A DNA stretch of 64,000 bases from Mycobacterium sp. (GCA_016197405.1 JACPVR010000035.1:1-64000); one strand, 5' to 3'. Counted from the first letter of the stretch, positions 23,705 to 33,642 are shown. Numbers and translations: made by a program. Notes: generated by a model from the letters alone, not told the origin.

Positions 23705-24462
23705 TGACCAAGCCCTCCCCCGCCGTGCCCCCCATTGCGCCGGTGTCGCTGACCGGCACCGACCTGCATCTGGCGTTCGGACCGAACGCCGTGCTGCGCG
23801 GTGTCGACATCGACGTCCCCGCGGGCAGCACCGCCACCGTGATCGGTCCGTCGGGTTCGGGGAAGTCGACGCTGCTGCGCGTGCTCAACAGGTTGTACGA
23901 ACCCGACCGCGGCGACATCCTGCTGGACGGCCGTTCGGTGCTCAGCGACGATCCCGATCGGTTGCGCCAACGCATCGGCATGGTCTTCCAGCAGTTCAAC
24001 CTCTTCCCGCACCGCACTGTGCTCGACAACGTCGCACTGGCGCCACGCAAACTCAAAGGACTGCCCGCCGAAGCCGCGCGCGATCTGGCACTGGCGCAGC
24101 TGGAGCGGGTTGGCTTGCGGCACAAGGCCGATTCGCGTCCCGGCATGCTGTCGGGCGGGCAACAGCAGCGTGTTGCGATCGCCCGCGCGCTGGCGATGTC
24201 GCCGCAGGTGATGTTCTTCGACGAGGCGACCTCGGCGCTGGACCCCGAGCTCGTCAAGGGCATCCTGGCGCTCATCGCCGAACTCGGTGCCGACGGCATG
24301 ACGATGGTGGTGGTGACCCACGAGATGGGTTTCGCACAGTCCGCGGCGGACAGTGTGGTGTTCATGGATCACGGCAAGGTGGTCGAGGCGGGCCCACCGG
24401 AGCGGATCTTCGACGCCGCCGAAACACAGCGGTTGCAACGTTTCCTCGCCCAGGTGCTCTGA
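23704..24462 (+). CDS. Amino-acid ABC transporter ATP-binding protein
   Basis: 252 residues. Walker A GPSGSGKSTLLRVLN, Q-loop FQQFNLFPHRTV, signature LSGGQQQRVAIARAL, Walker B VMFFDEATSALDPE and the switch His in VVVTHEMGF are all intact, and the sequence is of the polar amino acid (GlnQ/HisP) type. It powers the fused binding-protein/permease encoded immediately upstream, with which it overlaps by one base. A GTG three bases upstream is an alternative start. Confidence 0.95.
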   Translation: MTKPSPAVPPIAPVSLTGTDLHLAFGPNAVLRGVDIDVPAGSTATVIGPSGSGKSTLLRVLNRLYEPDRGDILLDGRSVLSDDPDRLRQRIGMVFQQFNLFPHRTVLDNVALAPRKLKGLPAEAARDLALAQLERVGLRHKADSRPGMLSGGQQQRVAIARALAMSPQVMFFDEATSALDPELVKGILALIAELGADGMTMVVVTHEMGFAQSAADSVVFMDHGKVVEAGPPERIFDAAETQRLQRFLAQVL

Positions 24463-24546
24463 CGGACCGCGAACAATACTTAAGTCAGCAGAAAACAGCG
24501 TCGACAAACGCTACTGGCAGACGGTGACAGGTTAGACTGGCGAATT

Positions 24547-25044
24547 ATGTCGGAGACCGAAGCCGGGGCGGCAACCGTACCCGAGGTGACTGAGCTCGCT
24601 GAGGGTCTGCAACGCACGCTGTCCAAGCTGTTCTCGGTGCTGCGGCGCGGGGACACCAACGCCAACCGCGAAGCCGCCAACGACCTGACGCTGGCACAGC
24701 TGTCCATCCTGATCACCCTGCTCAACATGGGCCCGATCCGGATGACCGAACTGGCCGCTCACGAGCGCGTCCGCACCCCCACCACCACGGTGGCGATCCG
24801 CCGGCTGGAGAAACTCGGCCTGGTGAAACGCTCGCGTGATCCATCCGACCTGCGCGCGGTGCTGGTCGAGATCACCCCCAAGGGACATGCGGAACACGCT
24901 GAGGCGCTGGCCAATCGGCGAGCGGTCCTGGCGGCGATGCTCCAGCAGCTCGACCCGGCCGATCTGGAGATCCTCAACCAGGCGCTCGATCCGCTCGACC
25001 GCCTGGCCGGTCAGCCGGAGAAGGAAAAAGACAAGTCGGCCTGA
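24547..25044 (+). CDS. MarR family transcriptional regulator
   Basis: 165 residues. Winged helix: LTLAQLSILITLLNMGPIRM, TELAAHERVRTPTTTVAIRR, LEKLGLVKRSRDPSDLRAVL (wing with DxRxxxV pattern). Same position as Rv0042c. It follows the ABC transporter by 84 bases and precedes, tail to tail, the glucosylglycerate hydrolase gene. The target is unknown; the transporter is one candidate. Confidence 0.9.
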   Translation: MSETEAGAATVPEVTELAEGLQRTLSKLFSVLRRGDTNANREAANDLTLAQLSILITLLNMGPIRMTELAAHERVRTPTTTVAIRRLEKLGLVKRSRDPSDLRAVLVEITPKGHAEHAEALANRRAVLAAMLQQLDPADLEILNQALDPLDRLAGQPEKEKDKSA

Positions 25045-25051
25045 GCCGCCC

Positions 25052-26392
25052 TCAGCCCAGCCAATCCAGCACCGCCGCGGCGGTCCAGGACTGCTGCATA
25101 CTGCCCAGCGGTTCCCCGGTGAACGGCTCGTAATACTCGGCGAAGGTGCCGTCGCTGGCCTGGCGCAGCCCCTCCCGGCGCAGCATCAGCGAGCGTTCGG
25201 CCCAGCCACGACGGGCGAACGCCCAGGAGAACAGCCACGTCATCACCGGCCACACCGGGCCGCGCCAGTACTCCCTGGCCCGGAAGTCCCGTGACACCGG
25301 CGACGTCGACGGGATCAGCGCGTACTTGAGATCGGGGTGCCCGCAGAACCGCGGACCCTCCAGCAACCGCAACAGTGCACGCTCCTTGTCGTGCGGCAGC
25401 CCGCCGCACAGCAGCGGCGAGAACTGGGCCACCGTCTCGGTGGCGATCCAGCGCTGGGCACGGACGTCGAAATCCTTTGCCGCACCGGTCCGTTCGTCTG
25501 TCGTCTCCAGAACCCCGGCCCGGAACCGATCAGCCCAGGAGTACAGGTCCCGGACGTCGGCGTGCGGCCTCTTGTAGTCCTCACCGATCTCGGCGAGCAC
25601 CTGACAGGCCACCGACAGGATCGCGGAGACGAAGACATCCTCGACGGCGAAGCTCATGACCTTCGGCAGCAGGCTGTCGTCGTAGTGCGCCGATTTCATC
25701 TCTTCCAGCAGCCACAGGTAGCGGTCGTACTCGAGGTCGGACGGCCGCTGGGTGGCGTCGGTGTTGATCTTGTTGTCCTCGCGCTGATACTCCGGCACCG
25801 CACCCGGAATCACGTTGGCGTAGGCGGCATCCCAACGTGGTGAGTTGTCCATGCCGGATTCCCAGCCGTGATACACGGTGACCCGGCCGCGGTGATCCTG
25901 GTCGCGCGCCTCGGCCAGCCAGCGGTGCCAGTTCACCAGATCACCCCAGCGCCGATCCAGGAAACTCTCGGCCACCGCACGCGTCGAACGCCCGCGGCTG
26001 CGGGCATGGTCCAGGATCCGCTGGACGGCGATGGCGTGCACCGGCGGCTGGGTGATACCCGAGGTGTGCCGGGTCCGGGGGGCATTGCTGGCCAGCGCCG
26101 AACACGCCCAGCGGGCCGGCCCGGGAAAGTACCCGTCGACACCGTTGGCGAAGACGATGTGCGGGATCATGCCGTTGGCCCACTGCGCCGACAGCAACGT
26201 GTCCAGCTCGACCACGGCGCGCTCGACGCTCAACGGAGCCAACCCCACCGCGACGAACGCGGCATCCCAGCTCCACATATGCGGGTACAGCAGCGGTGCC
26301 GCCGTCGTCATCGTCCCCAGGTCGTTACCCCGAAGCAGGTAGGCGGCGCGGGCCGCGAGCTGGGTCGGCGCGAAGCTGGGATCGGGGGCCAC
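25052..26392 (-). CDS. ggh: Glucosylglycerate hydrolase (GH63)
   Basis: 446 residues, the size of the characterised enzyme from Mycolicibacterium hassiacum as I recall it. The (alpha/alpha)6 barrel starts near LLYPHMWSWDAAFVAVGLAP. The two catalytic acids fall at the expected numbers: Asp182 in GWESGMDNSPRWD and Glu419 in FAEYYEPFTGEPLG. The enzyme splits 2-O-glucosylglycerate to glucose and glycerate, releasing stored solute after nitrogen starvation; it is known from fast-growing mycobacteria and absent from M. tuberculosis. It is convergent with the MarR gene (7 bases apart) and divergent from an SDR gene. Confidence 0.88.
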   Translation of the reverse strand: MAPDPSFAPTQLAARAAYLLRGNDLGTMTTAAPLLYPHMWSWDAAFVAVGLAPLSVERAVVELDTLLSAQWANGMIPHIVFANGVDGYFPGPARWACSALASNAPRTRHTSGITQPPVHAIAVQRILDHARSRGRSTRAVAESFLDRRWGDLVNWHRWLAEARDQDHRGRVTVYHGWESGMDNSPRWDAAYANVIPGAVPEYQREDNKINTDATQRPSDLEYDRYLWLLEEMKSAHYDDSLLPKVMSFAVEDVFVSAILSVACQVLAEIGEDYKRPHADVRDLYSWADRFRAGVLETTDERTGAAKDFDVRAQRWIATETVAQFSPLLCGGLPHDKERALLRLLEGPRFCGHPDLKYALIPSTSPVSRDFRAREYWRGPVWPVMTWLFSWAFARRGWAERSLMLRREGLRQASDGTFAEYYEPFTGEPLGSMQQSWTAAAVLDWLG

Positions 26393-26466
26393 CCGACCAT
26401 TCTGCGGGTATCCGGTTCAGCCCGCGAGGCAACGTTGCCGCCGGTGGCGCTCGGTAGGGTTCTGTC

Positions 26467-27132
26467 ATGCCCACCGCGATGATCACCGGCGCCGGTGGCG
26501 GACTCGGTTCCGCCATCGCCGACGCCCTGGCGCCGACCCACACCCTGCTGCTGGCGGGCCGGCCTTCCGACCGGCTCGACGCACTGGCCGAACGCATCGG
26601 GGCACCGACCTGGCCGCTGGACCTCAGCGATCCGGACAGCATCGAATCCAGCGCCGAGGTGCTTTCCGAACTCGACGTCCTGGTGCACAACGCCGGGGTC
26701 GCCTATCCGGGCCGGGTGGCCGAGAGCACCTACGAGCAGTGGCGCGCCACCATGGAGGTCAATGTCATTGGTGCCGTGGCCCTTACGTTGGCGCTGCTGC
26801 CGGCGTTACGGCAGGCGCGCGGCCAGGTGGTCTTCATCAACTCCGGCGCCGGGCGCACCCCGTCACGAGGTCTGGCCGCCTACTCGGCGAGCAAGTTCGC
26901 ACTGCGGGCGTTCGCCGACTCGCTGCGCACCGACGAACCCGAGCTGCGGGTGACGACGGTCTATCCCGGCCGGATCGACACCGAGATGCAACAGGACCTG
27001 GTCGCCTACGAAGGCGGCGAGTACGACGCGGCCCGGTTCCTGCGACCGCAGACCGTCGCGCAGGTGGTGGCCGACGTCATCGCGACCCCGCCCGACGGGC
27101 ATGTGCACGAGGTGGTGCTGCGTCCGCGCTAG
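26467..27132 (+). CDS. Short-chain dehydrogenase/reductase
   Basis: 221 residues. Cofactor motif ITGAGGGLGSAIADAL (TGxxxGxG), NAG in VLVHNAGVAYPG, and the catalytic YSASK with a Ser 13 residues before it (INSGAG) are present. The small size is typical of classical SDRs acting on small alcohols or carbonyls. Divergent from glucosylglycerate hydrolase with 74 bases between them; it converges on leuS with 14 bases between the stops. The substrate is unknown. Confidence 0.9.
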   Translation: MPTAMITGAGGGLGSAIADALAPTHTLLLAGRPSDRLDALAERIGAPTWPLDLSDPDSIESSAEVLSELDVLVHNAGVAYPGRVAESTYEQWRATMEVNVIGAVALTLALLPALRQARGQVVFINSGAGRTPSRGLAAYSASKFALRAFADSLRTDEPELRVTTVYPGRIDTEMQQDLVAYEGGEYDAARFLRPQTVAQVVADVIATPPDGHVHEVVLRPR

Positions 27133-27146
27133 TGAACGCGCGACAC

Positions 27147-30032
27147 CTAGACGACGAGATTGACCAGTTTCCCGGGCACCACGATGACCTTCTTCGGGGT
27201 GGCGCCGTCCAGGAAGGCCTGCACCTTGTCGTCGGCCAGCGCCGCGGCCTCCACCGAGGCCTTGTCGGCGTCCGCGGCGACGGTGATCTTGCCGCGCACC
27301 TTGCCGTTGACCTGGACCGGGAACTCGACGGTGTCCTCGACCAGATAGGCCGGATCGGCCACCGGGAACGGTCCGTGCGCCAGCGAGGTGTCATGCCCGA
27401 GCCGGCTCCACAGCTCTTCGGCCAGGTGCGGTGCCAGCGGTGCGGTCATCAGCACCAGCGGTTCCAGCGCGGCCCGCGAGCTCACCCCGGCCTTGGTCAG
27501 ATAGTTGGTGTACTCGATGAGCTTGGCCGCGGCGGTGTTGTTGCGCAGGTTCGCGAAATCCTCCGAGACTCCGTCGATGGCCCGATGCAAGGCCTTGAGC
27601 GTCGCGGTATCAGGAGCGTCATCGCTGACCCGCACCGCGCCGGTCTGCTCGTCGACGACCAGGCGCCACACACGTTGCAGGAACCGGTGCGCACCCACCA
27701 CATCCTTGGTCGCCCATGGGCGCGACGCCTCCAGCGGACCCATCGACATCTCGTAGACGCGCAGCGTGTCAGCGCCGTAGGCATCGCAGATCTCATCCGG
27801 TGAGATGGAGTTCTTCAGGCTCTTGCCGATCTTGCCGAACTCCTGGTTGACCTGGATCTCACCGTCCGGCCCGGTCCAGAAGAACGCGCCGTCGCGCTCC
27901 ACCACCTCGGCGGCGGGCACATAGCTGCCCCGCGCATCGGTGTAGGCATACGCCTGGATGTAGCCCTGGTTCACCAGTCGTCGGTAGGGCTCGCGGGAGC
28001 TGACATGACCGAGGTCGTGCAGCACCTTGTGCCAGAACCGGGAGTAGAGCAGGTGCAGCACCGCATGCTCGACGCCGCCGACGTACAGATCGACACCGCC
28101 CGGATCGTCGGCACCGTGTTCGGCGGGCCGCGGACCCATCCAATACGCCTCATTGGCCTTGTCGCAGAAGGCTTCCGAGTTGTGCGGGTCGGCGTAGCGC
28201 AGCTCGTACCACGAGCTGCCGGCCCACTGCGGCATGACGTTGGTGTCGCGGGTGTAGTGCTGAAGGCCGTCACCGAGATCCAGTTCGACGTTGACCCAGT
28301 CGATCGCCTTGTTCAGCGGCGGCGACGGTTCACTGTCGGCGTCATCGGGATCGATCAGCACCGGCGAGTAGTCCGGGATGTCCGGAAGCTCGACCGGCAA
28401 CTGCGAATCGGGCACGCCGTGCGCGTGACCGTCGGCGTCGTAGACGATCGGGAACGGCTCACCCCAGTAGCGCTGGCGCGCGAAAAGCCAATCCCGCAAC
28501 TTGTATTCGACACGCGACCAGCCGCGGCCGGCAGCCTCCAGCCGCTGCGTCATGGCCACCTTGGCGGCTGCGACATCGAGTCCGTTGAGGTAGTCGGAGT
28601 TGACCAGCACGCCGTCACCGGTATACGCGGCCTGCGAAACATCGCCGCCGGCAACAACTTCGATGATCGGCAGACCGAACTCGGTGGCGAAGTCCCAGTC
28701 CCGCTGGTCACCACTGGGCACCGCCATGATGGCGCCGGTGCCGTAGCCGGCCAGCACGTAGTCGGCGATGAAGATCGGCACCTGCTGCCCGTTGGCGGGG
28801 TTGACCGCGTAGGCACCCAGGAACACTCCGGTCTTGGACTTGTTCTCCTGGCGTTCCAGATCGGATTTGGCAGCCACCGCCTGGCGGTAGTCGGCGACGG
28901 CCTGCGCCGGGGTGGCCGCGCCGTAGGTCCACCGGTCGTCGGTGTCCGTCGGCCAGGCCTCGGCGACCAGCCGGTCGACCAGTTCATGCTCGGGGGCCAA
29001 CACCAGATAGGTGGCACCGAACAGGGTATCGGGGCGGGTGGTGAAGACCTCGATATCACCGGCCGCCGAGCCGAACAGTGCGCTCGCGCCCACCGAACGC
29101 CCGATCCAGTTGCGTTGCATGGCCTTGACCTTGTCCGGCCAGTCCAGCACATCCAGATCCTCGAGCAGTCGGTCCGAATAGGCGGTGATACGCATCATCC
29201 ACTGCCGCAGGCGTTTCCGGAACACCGGAAAGTTACCGCGGTCGCTGCGGCCGTCGGAGGTGACCTCTTCGTTGGCCAGCACGGTGCCCAGGCCGGGGCA
29301 CCAGTTCACCATCGAATCCGCGTGGTACACCAACCGGTAGCCGTCGATCACCTCGGCGCGCTCGGTCGGCGACAACTGCGACCACTGCCTGCCGTCCTCC
29401 AGAACCCGCGCGCCCGAATCGAATTCGGCGATCAGGTCGGCGACCGGGCGGGCCTTGTTGGCGGCGGTGTCGAACCAGGCGTTGAAGATCTGCAGGAAGA
29501 TCCACTGCGTCCACTTGTAGAAGTCGACGTCGGTGGTGGAGAAGCTGCGCCGCGCGTCATGGCCCAGTCCCAGCCGGCCGAGCTGGCGGCGGAAGTTGAC
29601 GATATTGGCCTCGGTGCGGGTCCGGGGATGTGTGCCGGTCTGTATCGCATACTGCTCCGCGGGCAAGCCGAAGGCGTCGAATCCCAACGCGTGCAGCACA
29701 TTGCGGCCCTGCATCCGGAAATAGCGCGCGTAGACATCGGTCGCGATATAACCCAGCGGGTGCCCGACGTGCAGTCCGTCCCCCGACGGGTACGGGAACA
29801 TGTCCTGGACGAACATCTTGTCCGCGGGGACCGCCGACCCGTCGGTGGGTGCGAGCGAACCGACCGGGTTCGGCACGTTGAACGTCCCCAGCCGGGCCCA
29901 CTTCTCCTGCCAGCTCTCCTCGATGCTGCCGGCAAGGTCGGCGGTGTACCGGAACCCCGGCGCGTCGGCGTCCGGTCCGGCGTCGGGGGTCGAGGCCTGA
30001 CCGGTGTGTCCGGTGGTCGGGGTTTCACTCAC
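27147..30032 (-). CDS. leuS: Leucyl-tRNA synthetase
   Basis: 961 residues from a GTG at 30032, which gives the expected N-terminus; the open frame runs far upstream but that part overlaps the divergent mtc28 gene. Class I signatures: FPYPSGDGLHVGHPLGYIAT (HIGH as HVGH) and FGKIGKSLKNS (KMSKS as KIGKS). The CP1 editing domain lies in the middle (TTRPDTLFGATYLVLAP, ADYVLAGYGTGAIMAVP). It charges tRNA-Leu and removes mischarged amino acids. Length is as in M. tuberculosis LeuS. It is transcribed alone and converges on the SDR gene. Confidence 0.97.
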   Translation of the reverse strand: MSETPTTGHTGQASTPDAGPDADAPGFRYTADLAGSIEESWQEKWARLGTFNVPNPVGSLAPTDGSAVPADKMFVQDMFPYPSGDGLHVGHPLGYIATDVYARYFRMQGRNVLHALGFDAFGLPAEQYAIQTGTHPRTRTEANIVNFRRQLGRLGLGHDARRSFSTTDVDFYKWTQWIFLQIFNAWFDTAANKARPVADLIAEFDSGARVLEDGRQWSQLSPTERAEVIDGYRLVYHADSMVNWCPGLGTVLANEEVTSDGRSDRGNFPVFRKRLRQWMMRITAYSDRLLEDLDVLDWPDKVKAMQRNWIGRSVGASALFGSAAGDIEVFTTRPDTLFGATYLVLAPEHELVDRLVAEAWPTDTDDRWTYGAATPAQAVADYRQAVAAKSDLERQENKSKTGVFLGAYAVNPANGQQVPIFIADYVLAGYGTGAIMAVPSGDQRDWDFATEFGLPIIEVVAGGDVSQAAYTGDGVLVNSDYLNGLDVAAAKVAMTQRLEAAGRGWSRVEYKLRDWLFARQRYWGEPFPIVYDADGHAHGVPDSQLPVELPDIPDYSPVLIDPDDADSEPSPPLNKAIDWVNVELDLGDGLQHYTRDTNVMPQWAGSSWYELRYADPHNSEAFCDKANEAYWMGPRPAEHGADDPGGVDLYVGGVEHAVLHLLYSRFWHKVLHDLGHVSSREPYRRLVNQGYIQAYAYTDARGSYVPAAEVVERDGAFFWTGPDGEIQVNQEFGKIGKSLKNSISPDEICDAYGADTLRVYEMSMGPLEASRPWATKDVVGAHRFLQRVWRLVVDEQTGAVRVSDDAPDTATLKALHRAIDGVSEDFANLRNNTAAAKLIEYTNYLTKAGVSSRAALEPLVLMTAPLAPHLAEELWSRLGHDTSLAHGPFPVADPAYLVEDTVEFPVQVNGKVRGKITVAADADKASVEAAALADDKVQAFLDGATPKKVIVVPGKLVNLVV

Positions 30033-30264
30033 GCGAACAGGGTATAAGGGCAGCCCTGTCAGCAGAAAAGCGGCGATCCCCGTCACACCCACCCGTGGCT
30101 GAGGTCTCGGTTGCGTTGCAGACCGATCAGCACGAGGTTTCAGCTCGATTCCAGCTCGCTCTCGGACGGTGTCGGTGCCCCTCGACCTGGATACAGTCGG
30201 GCCCTGACCAGCTGGTGGTGTGCGCACCGGAAGACCTGGCGAGACCCGGAAAGGAACGACGTCG

Positions 30265-31212
30265 ATGTTCGAGAAGACCCGTATCTTGCAGCTGCTGGCG
30301 GGTGGCGTCGCGGTAGCCGCCGCCGGCGTGATGGGGTTCGCTGGGACCACCGCATCGGCTGAACCTGTTCTGCCCGCACAACCTGCTCCCGCCCCGGTCA
30401 CCGTCACCCAGACCGTCACGGTGGCGCCCGCCGCCGCGGGTGTGTCGCCGACGGCGCAACCGGCCGCCGCGGCCGTACCCGACGCCGCCGTCGCGACCCC
30501 GATGGCCGCATCACCCCTGCAGCCCGCGGTCACCGCCCCGGTGGCCCCACCACAACCGGTGCTCTCACCGGCTGCCTCGGGCACACTCACCGACTTCTTC
30601 CGGGACAAGGGCGTCACCATGGAGGCGCAGAACCCGCAGACCTTCCGGGCACTGAACCTCACGCTGCCGATGCCGACCGGCTGGTCCCAGGTGCCCGACC
30701 CCAATGTGCCGGACGCCTTCGCGGTGATCGCCGACCGCAACGGTGGTGACGGGCTCTACACCTCCAACGCGCAGCTGGTGGTCTACAAACTGTCCGGCGA
30801 CTTCGACCCGAACGAGGCCATCACCCACGGGCTGATCGACAGCCAGCAGCTGCCCAACTGGCAGTCCACCGACGCGTCGCTGGCCTACTTCAACGGTTTC
30901 CCGTCGTCGGTCATCGAGGGCACCTACCGGCAGAACGACATGGTGCTCAACACCTCGCGGCGTCACGTCATCGCCACCAGCGGGACCGACCGGTACCTGG
31001 TGTCACTGTCGGTGACGACGGCCGCCAACCAGGCCGTGGCCGCCGCGAGCGCGACCGACGCGATCGTCAACGGCTTCCGGGTCGTCGACCCCGCGGCCCG
31101 ACCGGCCGCACCGGCCCCGGCGGCAGCCCCCGCCGCCGCACCCGCGCCTGCGGCCACCCTGGCGCCGGCCGCTGCGCCCGCACTACCTGCGGCGGCGGCG
31201 CCCGTCAGCTGA
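30265..31212 (+). CDS. mtc28: Secreted proline-rich antigen Mtc28-like (LpqN/LpqT family)
   Basis: 315 residues from the ATG at 30265, with AAGGAA upstream. A signal peptide (ILQLLAGGVAVAAAGVMGFA) is followed by an Ala/Pro-rich stretch to about residue 110, a globular LpqN-type domain (NLTLPMPTGWSQVPDPNVPD, SNAQLVVYKLSGDFDPNEAI), and a second Ala/Pro-rich tail. Matches Rv0040c (28-kDa proline-rich secreted protein). The role is unknown; related LpqN proteins bind MmpL3. Divergent from leuS. Confidence 0.9.
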   Translation: MFEKTRILQLLAGGVAVAAAGVMGFAGTTASAEPVLPAQPAPAPVTVTQTVTVAPAAAGVSPTAQPAAAAVPDAAVATPMAASPLQPAVTAPVAPPQPVLSPAASGTLTDFFRDKGVTMEAQNPQTFRALNLTLPMPTGWSQVPDPNVPDAFAVIADRNGGDGLYTSNAQLVVYKLSGDFDPNEAITHGLIDSQQLPNWQSTDASLAYFNGFPSSVIEGTYRQNDMVLNTSRRHVIATSGTDRYLVSLSVTTAANQAVAAASATDAIVNGFRVVDPAARPAAPAPAAAPAAAPAPAATLAPAAAPALPAAAAPVS

Positions 31213-31263
31213 GCGACATCCCCCCGAGGCGACGATTCCGGGCCCGCCTCGTAAGGTGGGCGC

Positions 31264-31605
31264 ATGCTGATCGCGGGTGTGCTGTGCCTGTGCGCGGCCG
31301 TCGTGTCGGCCGCCTTCGGGCTGAGATCGCTGACCCGTCCGCACCCGGCCGACGTCAACGCACAGGTGCTGCGCGCGGTCGCGCCCACCCAGTTGGCCGC
31401 CGCCGTGATGCTCGTCGCCGGTGGAGTGGTGGCCCTGGCCGCCGACGCCCGCACCGGGTTGCTGGTGGTGATCGTGTGCGTTCTCGGCGCCGTCGGAACC
31501 GTGGCGGCCGGGTCGTATCAGGGTGTCCGGTTCGCGGTGCGCAAGGCCGAGGCACCGGCGGACTGCGCGGGCAGCTGCGCGTCCTGCACGCTGTCCTGCC
31601 AGTAG
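31264..31605 (+). CDS. Small conserved membrane protein
   Basis: 113 residues with three predicted membrane helices: residues about 2-20, 42-60 and 66-84. The C-terminus ends CAGSCASCTLSCQ with four cysteines in CxxxCxxCxxxC spacing, which may bind metal or form disulfides. Same position as Rv0039c. It follows mtc28 by 51 bases on the same strand and converges on the YqgE gene. Function unknown. Confidence 0.8.
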   Translation: MLIAGVLCLCAAVVSAAFGLRSLTRPHPADVNAQVLRAVAPTQLAAAVMLVAGGVVALAADARTGLLVVIVCVLGAVGTVAAGSYQGVRFAVRKAEAPADCAGSCASCTLSCQ

Positions 31606-31614
31606 ACCTGGCTG

Positions 31615-32220
31615 TCAGTTACGGCTGATGTCGATCGGGTGGGTCGCCAGCAGCGACAACGGCAACGGCTGACGCCGCAGGACCTTGGCCCACAGATCCA
31701 GACGCTGCTCGTAGAGCACATCAGAGGGCAGCGCCGACAAGACGATCCAGTCGTCGCGCTCGATCTCGCCTTCGAGCTGCCCGATGGTCCAGCCCGAATA
31801 TCCGGCGAAGATCCGCACCCCTTCGACGGCCGGCGCGATGACATCGGGATCGGCGTCGAGATCGACCATCACCATCCGGCCGGACACGTGCCGCAGCCCG
31901 GGCAGACCCTGCGGGTCGACACCGGCTCGCAGCGACGCCAGGCACAGAGCGGCATCGCGTTTGACCGGCCCGCCGATGAACATCGTCTTGGGTTTGGCGG
32001 CCAGTTTCGCCCACTGCGGCAACACGTTGTAGACGGCAGTCTCGCTGGGCCGGTTGAGCACCACCCCGAGGGTGCCGCCGTCATTGTGTTCGACCACATA
32101 GATGACGCTGCGCCGGAACGTCGGCTCCAGCAGGTCGGTATTGGCCAATAGCAGTGTGCCCGCGCGCACCCGGTTGGTCGCAGGTGCGATGAAGTCCTCA
32201 GGGTCCTCGGACTGAGCCAC
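31615..32220 (-). CDS. YqgE/AlgH family protein
   Basis: 201 residues from GTG. The family core is clear: RAGTLLLANTDLLEPTFRRS, VIYVVEHNDGGTLGVVLNRP, and VRIFAGYSGWTIGQLEGEIE. YqgE/AlgH proteins are widespread cytoplasmic proteins of unsettled function. Same position as Rv0038. Its start lies 123 bases from the divergent MFS gene. Confidence 0.9.
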   Translation of the reverse strand: MAQSEDPEDFIAPATNRVRAGTLLLANTDLLEPTFRRSVIYVVEHNDGGTLGVVLNRPSETAVYNVLPQWAKLAAKPKTMFIGGPVKRDAALCLASLRAGVDPQGLPGLRHVSGRMVMVDLDADPDVIAPAVEGVRIFAGYSGWTIGQLEGEIERDDWIVLSALPSDVLYEQRLDLWAKVLRRQPLPLSLLATHPIDISRN

Positions 32221-32343
32221 CCGTCCATAATGTCACCCGCTGTCTGGACTGTGGCGAACACGCGGGCCCTGCTCTGAATTTGTAATGTATGAATCGGGTA
32301 GCCGATACGTCTCGCGTGCTCAGCATGGCCCCGGATCTAGGAA

Positions 32344-33642
32344 GTGGTTGCAGTGGTTGACGCGCGCGCGTCCATCGCCCTGTGGCGGTCGGTGCGCATC
32401 CTGCCGGAGTTCTGGCGGCTGTTGGAACTGCGCGTGGTCAGCCAATTCGGTGACGGCCTCTTCCAGGCCGGACTGGCCGGCGGATTGTTGTTCAGCACCG
32501 AACGCGCGGCCACCCCGTGGCAGATCGCCGGATCGTTCGCGGTGCTGTATCTGCCGTACTCGCTGCTGGGTCCGTTCGCGGGAGCCCTGCTGGACCGCTG
32601 GGACCGGCGCCGTGTGCTCGTCGGGGCGAACCTGGGCCGGCTGGTCCTGACGGTCTGCGTCGGTGTCCTGCTGGCTGTCGGCGCCGGTGATATCCCGGTG
32701 CTGTTGGGTGCGCTTCTGGTCAACGGATTCACCCGGTTCGTGGCGTCGGGTTTGTCGGCCGCACTGCCGCATGTGGTGCCGCGCCACGAGGTGGTGACGA
32801 TGAACTCCGTCGCCGCGGCCACCGGCGCCATGGCGACATTCCTCGGGGCGATGTTCATGCTGTTGCCCCGGTGGCTTTTCGGCGCCAACGACACCGGGTC
32901 GGCGATCATCATCTTTCTGGTCGCCGTCCCGGTGGCGCTGGCGCTGGTGTTGGCGCTGCGGTTCCCGGCGCGCGTCCTGGGTCCCGACGTCACCGACCGT
33001 GTCCGTCATTCGGTGCTCTACACCGTCGCGACGGGCTGGTTGCACGGCGCGCGCACCGTTCTGGCGTTGCCGTCGGTCACCGCGACGCTGACCGGGCTGG
33101 CCGCCCACCGGATGGCATTCGGCATCAACACCTTGCTCGTCCTGGTGATCGTGCGGCACACCGATATCCCGACGGTGTCGGTGGCCGGCCTGGGATCAGC
33201 GGTGGTGTTCGCGGCGGCCACCGGGACCGGGTCGCTGCTGGCGACGGTGCTCACTCCCACCGTCGTCGCGCGGTGGGGCCGGTACAAGACCGCGAACATC
33301 GCGCTCGGGTTCGCGGCGACGGTCCAGCTGTGTGCGCTGGGCCTGCAGGTGCCGGTGATGATGGTGTGCGGCTTCCTGCTGGGCGCCGGCGGACAGGTGG
33401 TCAAGTTGTGCGCCGACTCGGCGATGCAGATCGACGTCGACGACCCCTTGCGCGGTCACGTTTTCGCGGTGCAGGACGCGCTGTTCTGGATGACGTTCAT
33501 CCTGGCCGTCAGCGCGGCGGCAGCCGTCATCCCGGGCAACGGGCACGCGCCGGGACTCGTGGTGGCAGGCAGCGCGGTGTATCTGGCCGGGCTGGCGGTG
33601 CACGCACTCGTCGGTCGGCGCACACGCCCGGGTTTACGCTGA
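32344..33642 (+). CDS. MFS transporter
   Basis: 432 residues from GTG with about twelve hydrophobic segments. The loop between helices 2 and 3 has GALLDRWDRRRVLVGANLGR, the MFS motif A pattern. Similar proteins belong to the DHA3-like group. Same position as Rv0037c. The transported compound is unknown. Followed after 4 bases by the TIGR03084 gene, so the two are probably one transcript. Confidence 0.88.
   Translation: MVAVVDARASIALWRSVRILPEFWRLLELRVVSQFGDGLFQAGLAGGLLFSTERAATPWQIAGSFAVLYLPYSLLGPFAGALLDRWDRRRVLVGANLGRLVLTVCVGVLLAVGAGDIPVLLGALLVNGFTRFVASGLSAALPHVVPRHEVVTMNSVAAATGAMATFLGAMFMLLPRWLFGANDTGSAIIIFLVAVPVALALVLALRFPARVLGPDVTDRVRHSVLYTVATGWLHGARTVLALPSVTATLTGLAAHRMAFGINTLLVLVIVRHTDIPTVSVAGLGSAVVFAAATGTGSLLATVLTPTVVARWGRYKTANIALGFAATVQLCALGLQVPVMMVCGFLLGAGGQVVKLCADSAMQIDVDDPLRGHVFAVQDALFWMTFILAVSAAAAVIPGNGHAPGLVVAGSAVYLAGLAVHALVGRRTRPGLR

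Noticed and set aside
28005..30047. 680-codon open frame antisense to leuS
   Set aside because: It has the His/Arg/Gly/Val-rich composition of a GC-rich shadow frame, and the opposite strand encodes an unmistakable leucyl-tRNA synthetase.
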